Shown: positions 8,491-16,317 of the stretch, one piece after another
How the letters are laid out: each line of letters begins with the position of its first letter
Numbering within the stretch: position 1 is the stretch's first letter
From: Chloroflexota bacterium
GTDB lineage: Bacteria; Chloroflexota; Ktedonobacteria; Ktedonobacterales; Ktedonobacteraceae
Assembly: GCA_005879655.1 (NCBI GenBank)
Contig: VBJK01000084.1
Span: forward strand, 1 to 27,708
DNA: 27,708 nucleotides
Direction of reading: 5' to 3'
Program-made: the position numbers and the translations under genes
Notes under the pieces: model-generated
What the model saw: the letters and a program-made list of their open reading frames with translations, nothing else
Told to the model about the DNA's origin: nothing
Database searches by the model: none

Positions 8491-8874
8491 TCACGCAGAA
8501 CTAGAGCAAGCTGCAACAGGAGAGACAAGCGCAAGCACATCTTGAATCTGGAACGGTTTCACCAGATAGCTGACAGTTGTATTGCTCAGAGCTTTCTGTA
8601 CACTTGGTTGCTCTGCTGCCAGCACCATCGCCACAATACGTACACTGGCATAGATGGCACGCTCTTTCATAAAGTCTATAAGCTTGTATGCCTCTTTTCT
8701 ATGCTCGATAGCCACAAAGATGAGATCAGGAACATCCTGAACAACTGCAAAAACCTGCAATGCCTCTTCTTGCGTACTACAAGTGATGACGCAATGACCC
8801 GCGATGCTGAAATAAGTATGAAGCAACATCTGTAGAGTCCTTGAAGGATCTACCACTAAAATACGCTTGTTCAT
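8491..8874 (-). CDS. stand-alone receiver-domain protein lacking the phosphoacceptor Asp
   Basis: 127 residues, one CheY-like receiver and no output domain. ILVVDPSR at the N-terminus gives the acidic residue D9, and SYLVKPF gives the conserved Lys106. The phosphoacceptor position, normally Asp in PDLIFVD, is Ala55 (PDLIFVAIEHR). The usual Thr/Ser near residue 83 is Met. It is therefore probably a pseudo-receiver that signals by binding or by default conformation rather than by phosphorylation. No kinase lies nearby. AGGAAGAAG stands upstream of the ATG. It converges on hyuB. Confidence 0.8.
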   Translation of the reverse strand: MNKRILVVDPSRTLQMLLHTYFSIAGHCVITCSTQEEALQVFAVVQDVPDLIFVAIEHRKEAYKLIDFMKERAIYASVRIVAMVLAAEQPSVQKALSNTTVSYLVKPFQIQDVLALVSPVAACSSSA

Positions 8875-9229
8875 ATGTTTCGTCTTCTTCCTATTTAGAC
8901 ACTTTACTACGTTCCCTCTTTAATTTTAAGTATACTCCTATCCAACGCGAATCCCAAATTATTAACAAGCTGGGGGACCTTTGCAAGATACAGAAGTTTG
9001 CTGAATCCATTCGCATACTTGATACCAATCTGAATGGTACATACCTATATTGCCACAGAAGCCGTTGAACGTCAATGCAGATGAAGATCAATCTCAGCCC
9101 ATAGTAGAATTTTGAGGAATGCATCCCTCTCCTGTTAGTAGCACCCATCATAACGACTCATAGTAAACAGACAAAGCCCCCTTTCTCATGGGATTACTGT
9201 TGACGACCAAGAAATACTGTGAGTGAGTC
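8875..9229. other. gene-free spacer
   Basis: Short ORFs on both strands here (for example 8841-9068 and 8891-9151) show no family features and overlap each other. I see no RNA gene or clear promoter other than what the receiver gene must use. The segment leads into the IS1-like scrap. Confidence 0.4.
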
Positions 9230-9390
9230 GCTTAAAAAAAGGAGCAAATCTGCCAGCTTTGAGTGAAACACTGCTTATTGTCTTCTGTAGAAGATGCAAA
9301 TGCAATACTCATGGAACTAGATGAGCTATGGTCATTTGTCTCTGAGAAAGATCATCAAGTCTGGATAGGGGTTGCATTGTGTAGAAAAAT
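9230..9390 (+). pseudogene. degenerate IS1-family transposase fragment
   Basis: From about 9235 one frame reads KKGANLPALSETLL and then, after a frameshift near 9270, the next frame reads LMELDELWSFVSEKDHQVWIGVALCRK (9308-9388). These match the linker and catalytic D(E) region of IS1-type transposases, which carry ELDELWSFV followed by a stretch ending in WxxALxRxT. Sequence after about 9390 no longer resembles the family. Both the start and the end of the gene are gone, so this is an old fragment. Confidence 0.6.
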
Positions 9391-9487
9391 ATACATGATG
9401 CTTGTCTCAAGCTCTTTCTCCATCGCTATAATTTGGAGCGGATCAGCTTTCTCAAATGAGCCACTACCCAAAAGCGCAATAAATCGC

Positions 9488-9516
9488 TTGACAACTCAGA
9501 GCAACAGGAGTAAGAT
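9488..9516 (+). promoter_or_regulatory. sigma70-type promoter of the SRP RNA gene
   Basis: TTGACA (9488-9493), a 17-base spacer and TAAGAT (9511-9516). Transcription would begin near 9522-9524, exactly at the 5' end of the paired SRP RNA arm. Confidence 0.75.
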
Positions 9517-9520
9517 AGAC

Positions 9521-9682
9521 CGGCTTTCTTCCGGTCCTGTCGGTCGGCGTAATCGGGTCTTGCGCGGCAGATGTCTATGAACCCCGCTAGGTCCGTGAGG
9601 AAGCAACGGTAAATGGACCTCTCTGGGTGACGCAGGGTCGCCTGATTACGCTGACCGGCAGGACCGGGCGAAAGTCGGTTTT
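9521..9682 (+). ncRNA. ffs: signal recognition particle RNA (bacterial, about 160 nt)
   Basis: The apical domain is recognisable: GAACCCCGCTAGGTCC ... AGGAAGCAACGGTAAAT ... GGACCT (9579-9630), including the GGAA loop and the Ffh-binding internal loops. The 5' arm (CCGGTCCTGTCGGTCGGCGT and the following AATCGG) pairs with the 3' arm (CTGATTACGCTGACCGGCAG, then GACCGG), giving a long rod. The size suggests the form without an Alu domain. A T-rich stretch near 9690-9702 may terminate it. The RNA binds Ffh for co-translational membrane targeting. Placement directly before dnaX is also seen in other bacteria. Confidence 0.9.
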
Positions 9683-9758
9683 CTCTACCCTCTTCTTTTT
9701 TTGTTGTCGGGGGGTCGATTTGTGGCCCGCATGAAAGCATACAGGCGGGAGATTTCCC

Positions 9759-11927
9759 ATGGCCTCACAGTCGCTCTACCGTAAGTGGCGTTCTCAAACC
9801 TTCTCCGATATGGTCGGGCAGGAACCCGTTATTCGCACATTAAAGAATGCGCTCCATAGCCGGAATCTTGCTCATGCATATCTGTTTACTGGACCGAGAG
9901 GGACCGGCAAGACTAGTACCGCACGCCTCCTTGCGAAAACAATCAATTGTCTTAACCCCAGAGATGGCGAACCATGCAATGAATGTCTGCAATGCCGCGA
10001 GATCACTGTTGGCAATTCGTTCAATGTCATTGAGATCGATGCTGCCTCCAATCGTGGTATTGATAGCATTCGTGAATTACGCGAAAAAGTCATGGTGCCC
10101 CCATCCTCTGGCAAATATATAGTCTATATTCTCGATGAAGCGCATATGCTGACAACTGAGGCATTTAATGCGCTACTGAAAACGTTAGAGGAACCACCAC
10201 CTCATGCCATCTTTGTCATGGCCACGACCGATGTCCATAAGATGCTACCAACCGTTCTTTCGCGTTGTCAGCGCTTCGATTTTAAGCGTTTTACCCTGCG
10301 GCAACTCGTTGAGCGCTTGCATTATGTGGCAGAACAGGAGCAGATCAAGCTGGAGGGCGAAGCAGCTGAGCTTATTGCGCGTGCTGCTACCGGTGGTATG
10401 CGTGATGCCCTCAGTTTATTGGACCAGGCTATTGCGTACTCTGGACAGGAAATTACGCTATCTCAGGTACAGGCGATGCTAGGTGTTGCCGATCCGCGCG
10501 CTATCCAAAAATTCGTCTTTACCATAGCACAACTGGATAGCAGTGCAGGATTGCATCTGATCCATGAACTAGTTGAGGCAGGAGCAGACTTACGACAGCT
10601 CAATGCACAGATCGCTGAGTATTGGCGTGCCATGATGCTAGCGAAAGCAGGAGCCAATATTGCCGAGATTCTCGACAGTACGGACAGCGAAATACGCGAG
10701 ATTAGCGAAGTCGCTAAGCTCTTTGCATTAGAAGAGCTTATTGAATGTGCACGCGTTTTTGCCCAAAATGATCTCGTGCAGAAAAACCAGGGCACACCAC
10801 AGCTTGGCCTGGAACTGGCTCTATTGACCTGTATCGAGTTACATCGACGCGGGCAAACTGGACAAGCTCTGAGAGAGAGTACTGCTACGACGGCAACACC
10901 CAGCGCTCAACCACGCTCAAGCACGGCCACTCCTGCACAACGCCCGGCTACAGCTCCTATACCGTTGCGTGCACAACCCACACCACCACCGGTAAGCAAT
11001 CCCGATATGCCTGTTTCTCAACCACCCCAAGCACCAGTAGTTACAAGTCCTGCATTTGTTGCACAGGAGCCTGCACATCAAGAGGAAGCACTACCCGATT
11101 GGGATGATTTGAAGGAGAACGATGCAGAAGGAAACGCCTCGCCCGTCACTTCTAATATCGTGAGCATCCTGCCAAGCGTACCCAATAGCCCGACCGAGAA
11201 ACCTGTCCCTGCTGCCTCGGCGCAAAGTGCAAGCAATGCTCCTACCTTGACTGTGGCACAGGTGAGAGAAAAATGGGAGTACGTGAAACGGCGTGTCAAG
11301 ACAAAAAAAGATGGGCCGAAAGTTGCTGCATTCTTAAATGGATATACTATTGTAGACGTAGATTGTCATACGGATGTACCTGTGATTGCTATTCGGGCCA
11401 GCGCGACGTTTCACTACAATGCACTGCAAAAGGGCGAGTATCACGGAGTCATAGAGTGGGCCTTTAAGGTCGAGTTGGGACAGGAATGCCGTGTGCGTTT
11501 GTTACCGCCCGGTCAATCCAGCGGTGTAATTCACTCCACAGCAGTACCGCCGCTGTCTCCTCCACCATTCTCACTATCAGCTTTGCCGCATGAGGGCGAT
11601 CCTCGTTCGGCCAACACGGCACCACCTGCGGCCTACCGCCAACCCACGCATGTGGAGAAACCACCAACTGCACTCCATAAAGCTACGGCCCCAGTGCAAG
11701 TGAAGCAAGCAGAAGCAGTTACCGACGAAGTGCAACCGCCGCCACCACTTGCCAGATTGAGCGTGGTGAGAGAGAATACTAATGCAGTACCATCAACAGA
11801 TGACAAGTCTGTACGCTCTGGCGAGACCAGACAAGTAATGGCTGAGAAAAAAGCCAAAAGTGATCCTGTTGTACGAGAAGTTGTACGAATGTTCAAGGCT
11901 GAAATTAAAGAGGTACAATTAAAGTAA
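9759..11927 (+). CDS. dnaX: DNA polymerase III subunit gamma/tau
   Basis: 722 residues. The clamp-loader ATPase shows Walker A GPRGTGKT (45-52), four zinc cysteines (C64, C73, C76, C79), Walker B LDEAH (125-129) and the arginine-finger SRC motif (LSRCQRFDF). About 375-490 and 590-690 are Pro/Ala/Thr-rich linkers flanking a C-terminal tau-like domain (about 495-590). It couples the replisome's polymerases and loads the beta clamp. GGGAG precedes the ATG. It heads dnaX-ybaB-recR, downstream of the SRP RNA. Confidence 0.95.
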   Translation: MASQSLYRKWRSQTFSDMVGQEPVIRTLKNALHSRNLAHAYLFTGPRGTGKTSTARLLAKTINCLNPRDGEPCNECLQCREITVGNSFNVIEIDAASNRGIDSIRELREKVMVPPSSGKYIVYILDEAHMLTTEAFNALLKTLEEPPPHAIFVMATTDVHKMLPTVLSRCQRFDFKRFTLRQLVERLHYVAEQEQIKLEGEAAELIARAATGGMRDALSLLDQAIAYSGQEITLSQVQAMLGVADPRAIQKFVFTIAQLDSSAGLHLIHELVEAGADLRQLNAQIAEYWRAMMLAKAGANIAEILDSTDSEIREISEVAKLFALEELIECARVFAQNDLVQKNQGTPQLGLELALLTCIELHRRGQTGQALRESTATTATPSAQPRSSTATPAQRPATAPIPLRAQPTPPPVSNPDMPVSQPPQAPVVTSPAFVAQEPAHQEEALPDWDDLKENDAEGNASPVTSNIVSILPSVPNSPTEKPVPAASAQSASNAPTLTVAQVREKWEYVKRRVKTKKDGPKVAAFLNGYTIVDVDCHTDVPVIAIRASATFHYNALQKGEYHGVIEWAFKVELGQECRVRLLPPGQSSGVIHSTAVPPLSPPPFSLSALPHEGDPRSANTAPPAAYRQPTHVEKPPTALHKATAPVQVKQAEAVTDEVQPPPPLARLSVVRENTNAVPSTDDKSVRSGETRQVMAEKKAKSDPVVREVVRMFKAEIKEVQLK

Positions 11928-11940
11928 GGAGTTATAAGCT

Positions 11941-12243
11941 ATGGGTATGAATATGCGTGACATCCAACGCTTGCAGCAGAAAATGGTAAAAATGCAGGAA
12001 GAGTTGGAGGTAGCCCAGTTCACAGGAACCGCTGGCGGTGGTGCGGTGACGATCACCATGACCGGCAAATTTGAGATTGTCGGCGTAAAGATTGACCCGG
12101 AGGCTTTTAATGCGGATGATATTTATGAGCTAGAAGTTATGGTCAAGGCTGCCGCCAAACACGCTTTTGATCGTGTTAACGCCGAGCAGCAGAAACTTCT
12201 TACTAACGCTACAGGCGGTGTGAAGATACCTGGACTTTTCTAA
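11941..12243 (+). CDS. ybaB: YbaB/EbfC nucleoid-associated protein
   Basis: 100 residues, a typical length. An N-terminal coiled helix (MRDIQRLQQKMVKMQEEL) is followed by the sheet segment GGGAVTITMTGKFEIVGVKIDPE and a C-terminal helix. EbfC/YbaB dimers bind DNA and are genetically linked to RecR/RecF repair. AAGGAG overlaps the dnaX stop (11925-11927), so translation is likely coupled. recR starts three bases after this stop. Confidence 0.93.
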   Translation: MGMNMRDIQRLQQKMVKMQEELEVAQFTGTAGGGAVTITMTGKFEIVGVKIDPEAFNADDIYELEVMVKAAAKHAFDRVNAEQQKLLTNATGGVKIPGLF

Positions 12244-12246
12244 ACT

Positions 12247-12858
12247 ATGAGTGATATTGCGCCACCAGTTGCAGCACTGGTCGAAGAGTTTGCAAAGCTG
12301 CCAGGTATTGGCGTAAAGACCGCGCAACGCCTGACCTTTTTTATCTTGCGTAGTCCAACAGACCAGGCACGACGCTTGGCCGAGGCTATTATGCGCGTTA
12401 AGGAAAGTATCGTCTACTGTTCGCGCTGTTTCAATATTACAGAGACTGATCCTTGCCTTATTTGCAGTAATCCCAATCGTGAGCAGGACACCATTTGTGT
12501 AGTAGAGGAGCCACTCGACTTATTAGCGCTAGAAAAGACCGGTGTCTACAAGGGACTGTATCACGTCTTGCATGGTGCCCTCTCTCCCATGAATGGGATA
12601 GGACGCAAGGATCTGCGCATAGACGAACTTTTGAAGCGTGTGGATGAAGGCAAGACCCACGAGGTTATTCTCGCAACCAATCCAGGCTTTGAAGGAGATT
12701 ACACTGCCAGCTTTATCAGAAATGAGATCAAAAACGAGTTGAGTATGCCAGGTTTGCGTATTACCTCGTTAGGGCGCGGCTTGCCCAATAGCGGCGACCT
12801 GGAGTATGCGGACGAGGGAACTCTTGGCCGTGCTATCGAAGGACGACGCGACTTATAG
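12247..12858 (+). CDS. recR: recombination mediator protein RecR
   Basis: 203 residues. It has the helix-hairpin-helix KLPGIGVKTAQRL (about 18-30), a four-Cys zinc finger (CSRC...CLIC, about 58-75) and a Toprim domain starting ICVVEEPLDLLALE. It ends ADEGTLGRAIEGRRDL, the family C-terminus. RecR works with RecO/RecF to load RecA on gapped DNA. The ATG follows the ybaB stop by three bases with no strong ribosome-binding site of its own, which suggests coupled translation. recA lies 286 bases downstream with its own promoter. Confidence 0.95.
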   Translation: MSDIAPPVAALVEEFAKLPGIGVKTAQRLTFFILRSPTDQARRLAEAIMRVKESIVYCSRCFNITETDPCLICSNPNREQDTICVVEEPLDLLALEKTGVYKGLYHVLHGALSPMNGIGRKDLRIDELLKRVDEGKTHEVILATNPGFEGDYTASFIRNEIKNELSMPGLRITSLGRGLPNSGDLEYADEGTLGRAIEGRRDL

Positions 12859-12943
12859 CCATTCATTCTTCTGGCAGGTTTGATCATTCGGTGTCTAATG
12901 GCGGTGAGTCTTTCTTTCAAGGGGGGATGAAGAAACATACGTC

Positions 12944-12972
12944 TTGACATGCGGGCGCATGTATGGTACTCT
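12944..12972 (+). promoter_or_regulatory. recA promoter with a palindrome in the spacer
   Basis: TTGACA (12944-12949), a 17-base spacer and TACTCT (12967-12972). The palindrome ATGCG-GG-CGCAT (12949-12960) touches the -35 box and could be an operator. No Bacillus-type SOS box (CGAACNNNNGTTCG) is seen. Predicted 5' leader is about 165 bases. Confidence 0.6.
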
Positions 12973-13144
12973 TGTTCTACTTTAAGCGAAGAGACGCACA
13001 GAACGTCGATTTCCGCTTTATCGCCCCTACCAAAGAATAGATATATGTAGGATCATCTTGGAGAGTATTAAAGGAGGAAAACAGGGTCAGGGATGGGTGG
13101 TAACACTAGTATATCTCGCGCCCTGTCTATGAGGAATGAAAAAA

Positions 13145-14257
13145 ATGAGTAAGAAAGAAAAACCCTCGCTAGACCGCAATGGTACCGCAACGGCAGGTTT
13201 AAGTGAGCGTGAGAAAGCTATCGAACTGGCGCTTACACAAATCGAACGTCGCTTTGGCAAGGGGGCGATCATGAAGTTGGGAGATGCCGCGAAGATTCAT
13301 GTCGAGGCTATCCCAACCGGCTCGATTGCACTGGATCTGGCGCTAGGTGTGGGCGGTATCCCTAGGGGACGTATTACTGAGATTTATGGCCCAGAAGCAT
13401 CAGGTAAAACAACCCTGTGTCAGCATGTTATTGCTAGTACACAACGCGCTGGCGGCTATGCAGCATTTGTTGACGCTGAGCACGCGCTTGACCCGGTCTA
13501 TGCTGCACGCTGTGGCGTCGATACGAACCAATTGCTAATTTCACAGCCCGATACTGGCGAGCAAGCGCTGGAAATTGTCGATTCACTGGTACGCAGTAAC
13601 GCTATCGACGTGATCGTTATAGATTCGGTTGCTGCACTCGTGCCACGCGCCGAAATCGAGGGCGAAATGGGTGATTCCCACGTTGGTCTGCAAGCCCGCT
13701 TGATGAGTCAAGCGCTACGCAAGCTGACAGGTGCCATTAGCAACTCGAACTGTGCGGTTATCTTTACCAACCAGTTGCGCGACAAAATCGGCGTGATGTT
13801 TGGTAATCCTGAAACGACAGCTGGCGGTAAGGCCCTCAAATTCTACGCATCCGTGCGCCTGGATATTCGTCGCACCGACTCTATCAAACAGGGGCAGGAG
13901 GTTGTTGGGAACCGTACGCGTGTACGTGTGGTGAAAAACAAGGTGGCACCTCCCTTTAAAACCGCCGAGTTTGATATTATGTATAGCGAAGGTATTTCGC
14001 GCGAAGGCGGCTTGCTCGACCTGGGTCTGGAGATGGGACTCGTGAAGAAGAGCGGGGCGTGGTTTACCGTTGGCGATATCCGTCTCGGTCAGGGCCGCGA
14101 AAATGCTAAAGAGTTCCTGCGCCAGAATACCGATGTCGCCACCGCAATCGAGGAGCAGATTCGCGGCAACATGGCTTCCTTCCGTAGCGGCGAGATTGAA
14201 GAGGTGGAGGAGGAAGAAGAGGACGATGCACAACTGCCAGCTGAAGGCGAGGGGTAG
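13145..14257 (+). CDS. recA: recombinase RecA
   Basis: 370 residues from the ATG at 13145. An upstream in-frame ATG at 13136 touches the GAGGA (13131-13135) and is too close to use, whereas 13145 is nine bases away. It has Walker [10 protein letters not shown] (82-90), Walker [11 protein letters not shown], the DNA-binding loop region [22 protein letters not shown] and the [17 protein letters not shown] block. The C-terminus is strongly acidic ([10 protein letters not shown]), which in known RecA proteins restrains filament loading. It catalyses strand exchange and, by family knowledge, SOS co-protease activity. Confidence 0.97.
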   Translation: MSKKEKPSLDRNGTATAGLSEREKAIELALTQIERRFGKGAIMKLGDAAKIHVEAIPTGSIALDLALGVGGIPRGRITEIYGPEASGKTTLCQHVIASTQRAGGYAAFVDAEHALDPVYAARCGVDTNQLLISQPDTGEQALEIVDSLVRSNAIDVIVIDSVAALVPRAEIEGEMGDSHVGLQARLMSQALRKLTGAISNSNCAVIFTNQLRDKIGVMFGNPETTAGGKALKFYASVRLDIRRTDSIKQGQEVVGNRTRVRVVKNKVAPPFKTAEFDIMYSEGISREGGLLDLGLEMGLVKKSGAWFTVGDIRLGQGRENAKEFLRQNTDVATAIEEQIRGNMASFRSGEIEEVEEEEEDDAQLPAEGEG

Positions 14258-14736
14258 CTTCTCGTATTACTCTTTAAATTTCACTGAGACTGTCTTTGCT
14301 GTTTGAGACGATCTTAGGCGTCAGCCAACCCAGATCAAGCACATGCAGCATAATCACAACATCTCCTAGGGTGGTGACAAGCCCCCCTAGGAGAAAAAGC
14401 TGATCGATTCCCCATAAGAAGCGGAGATTCCTCCCCATCCTATTGCTATGCTTCGCTAAGAATATTCGTTGACGGAGAGCCTCTCACGCCTCTTCCCAAG
14501 CCATCTTAGAGAAAACCTACCCGTAAAAACTGTGTTACCCTCACATAGACTTTCTATTATAAAATGTAACAGATTATATAAGTGAGTATAGGGGCAATAG
14601 ATGTACAAGCACAAGGCCAGACATTGGGTAAGCCGTGGGAGTTCTGGCGAGATATTTGATACAGAGCGCCAAATATGTTATATTACCAAGTGAAGAACAT
14701 GTGCTATTCATTGATTTTATAACGAGGGAAAATGCA
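14258..14736. other. spacer between recA and the TIR-STAND gene
   Basis: A 9-bp hairpin CTCCTAGGG/CCCTAGGAG (14363-14371 and 14385-14393) follows recA by about 105 bases but lacks a T-run. A very AT-rich stretch at 14553-14583 (TATTATAAAATG, then ATTATATAAG) is a plausible promoter zone for the TIR gene, although I cannot place a convincing -35 box. I see no other gene. Confidence 0.4.
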
Positions 14737-16317
14737 ATGCCCGCGCCTACGTCTTTTCTCTCTCCTGTTTCAGCACCTCTCGAAGTTTTTGCTATTTATG
14801 CTCGTAAAGACAATCATTTACGAAAAGAACTGGATAAGCACTTGAGTGCAATGAAGCGGCAGGGACTGATTGCTGCATGGCATGACTCGCATATTCAAGC
14901 TGGAACAGTATGGGCCAATGAGATGACCAAACATCTGGAAAGGGCCCACCTGATTTTGTTACTGATCAGTCCAGATTTTCTTGCCTCTGATGACTGCTAT
15001 AATGTGCAAATGACGCAGGCTCTTGCAAGGCATGAAGCAGGGGAAATATGCTTGCTTCCTCTTCTTCTTCGCCCCGTTGATTGGAAAGGAACACCTTTTG
15101 AAAAGCTTGCGTGCTTACCTTCAAATAGAGTGCCTGTAACCAAGTGGGCCAATAGGGACGAAGCATTTGTTGACGTGGCGAATGGTATCAGAAAAGTCGC
15201 CGAGGAGTTGAGCCTGTCCCTTTCCATCGACTCTCTATCGACCAATCTTGGAGCAACGCAAGGTCCCCAAGTTCAATCTCTGCTGTTACCCCCTAATATT
15301 CCAGATGAGCCTTACTATCCATTGCCTGGACGAGAGCAGCAGTTGAACCAACTCCTGCATGTTTTACAGGACGCACGAGGCCCATTAGCACTCACTATCG
15401 ATGGACTGGGAGGCTTAGGTAAAACGGCTCTCTCTATCGAATTGGTTCGCAAAGCGCTACGTCAAGGCTTATTTGAGAGGGTGATTGGAGAAAGCGCTCA
15501 ACTCATCCTTTTCACTGGTGGAGAAATCATCCAAGTGCGAGAGGCCACGCTCGATTTTGAACATCTCTTAGACTCTCTTGCCCGTCAACTAGGCCATTGG
15601 GAACTCTCAACCCTTAAACTGGAAGAAAAAAAGACTTTCCTTATACGGCATATGCGACAACACCGCTATTTACTTTTAATAGATAACCTCGAAACTATGG
15701 AAAATGCTCATCTACTGGTAGCTCGGTTGCGGGATTTTCTCGGTAAGACACGTGCTATTATTACCACGCGGCACAAAGTGCGTCATGATTTTGTACATAC
15801 CCTCTCTTTGCAAGGGCTTGACCAACAGGATTCTCTCATCTTCTTGACCAAAGACATAGAGCAACGTGGAGTCCAGCAGCTTCGGGACGTTTCTAGGGAT
15901 AAACTCATTGAGATCCATCATATTACGGGAGGAGCACCACTTGCCATGAAGCTTGTCGCTGCTCAGACCAGATTTTTGGATGTGGACCTCGTTTTGAAAA
16001 AGTTACAAAACGCAGGGAGTCACCTCTACTCATATCTTTTTTCTCAGAGCTGGCGCAATCTCTCACCTACAGCTCAACGTGTCCTTATCTATATTGGTAG
16101 GACTGTGATTACTTCCGTCAGTTGGGAAGAACTAGCAAGCGTAGAGATTGCCAACCATGAGGATGCACTCGTTGCAGCGATCGATCAGCTTGTGGCTTCT
16201 TCTCTATTAGATGTCTCTTCCACTTCTGGTCGAGCAAGATATAGCATACATCAGCTTACACGACAATTTGTGAACAGTGACCTGCCCGAAATGTGGCGAC
16301 AACAGGGATTACAATGA
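14737..16317 (+). CDS. TIR-domain STAND NTPase (NLR-like receptor/effector half)
   Basis: 526 residues from the ATG at 14737, chosen because GAGGGA (14724-14729) lies seven bases upstream; an in-frame GTG at 14635 has no such site. Residues 14-158 are a TIR domain (EVFAIYARKD, GLIAAWHD, LILLLISPDFLASDDCY). The position of the usual catalytic Glu (VEM in relatives) is Gln91. Residues 197-405 form an NB-ARC-like NTPase: PGRE, Walker A GLGGLGKTA (223-231), Walker B YLLLIDNLE (311-319), IITTR (341-345) and GGAPLA (398-403). A winged helix follows. TIR-STAND proteins act in bacterial immunity by NAD+ depletion or signalling; this role is inferred. Its TGA overlaps the TPR gene's ATG. Confidence 0.85.
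   Translation: MPAPTSFLSPVSAPLEVFAIYARKDNHLRKELDKHLSAMKRQGLIAAWHDSHIQAGTVWANEMTKHLERAHLILLLISPDFLASDDCYNVQMTQALARHEAGEICLLPLLLRPVDWKGTPFEKLACLPSNRVPVTKWANRDEAFVDVANGIRKVAEELSLSLSIDSLSTNLGATQGPQVQSLLLPPNIPDEPYYPLPGREQQLNQLLHVLQDARGPLALTIDGLGGLGKTALSIELVRKALRQGLFERVIGESAQLILFTGGEIIQVREATLDFEHLLDSLARQLGHWELSTLKLEEKKTFLIRHMRQHRYLLLIDNLETMENAHLLVARLRDFLGKTRAIITTRHKVRHDFVHTLSLQGLDQQDSLIFLTKDIEQRGVQQLRDVSRDKLIEIHHITGGAPLAMKLVAAQTRFLDVDLVLKKLQNAGSHLYSYLFSQSWRNLSPTAQRVLIYIGRTVITSVSWEELASVEIANHEDALVAAIDQLVASSLLDVSSTSGRARYSIHQLTRQFVNSDLPEMWRQQGLQ

Noticed and set aside
11301..11312. A7 run (ACAAAAAAAGAT) in dnaX as a programmed frameshift site for the gamma form
   Set aside because: The run suits slippage, but the -1 frame stays open to about 11467 with no nearby stop, and no stimulating hairpin or internal Shine-Dalgarno was evident.
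14635..14736. GTG at 14635 as the TIR gene start
   Set aside because: There is no Shine-Dalgarno before it, whereas the ATG at 14737 has GAGGGA at good spacing and still includes the whole TIR domain.
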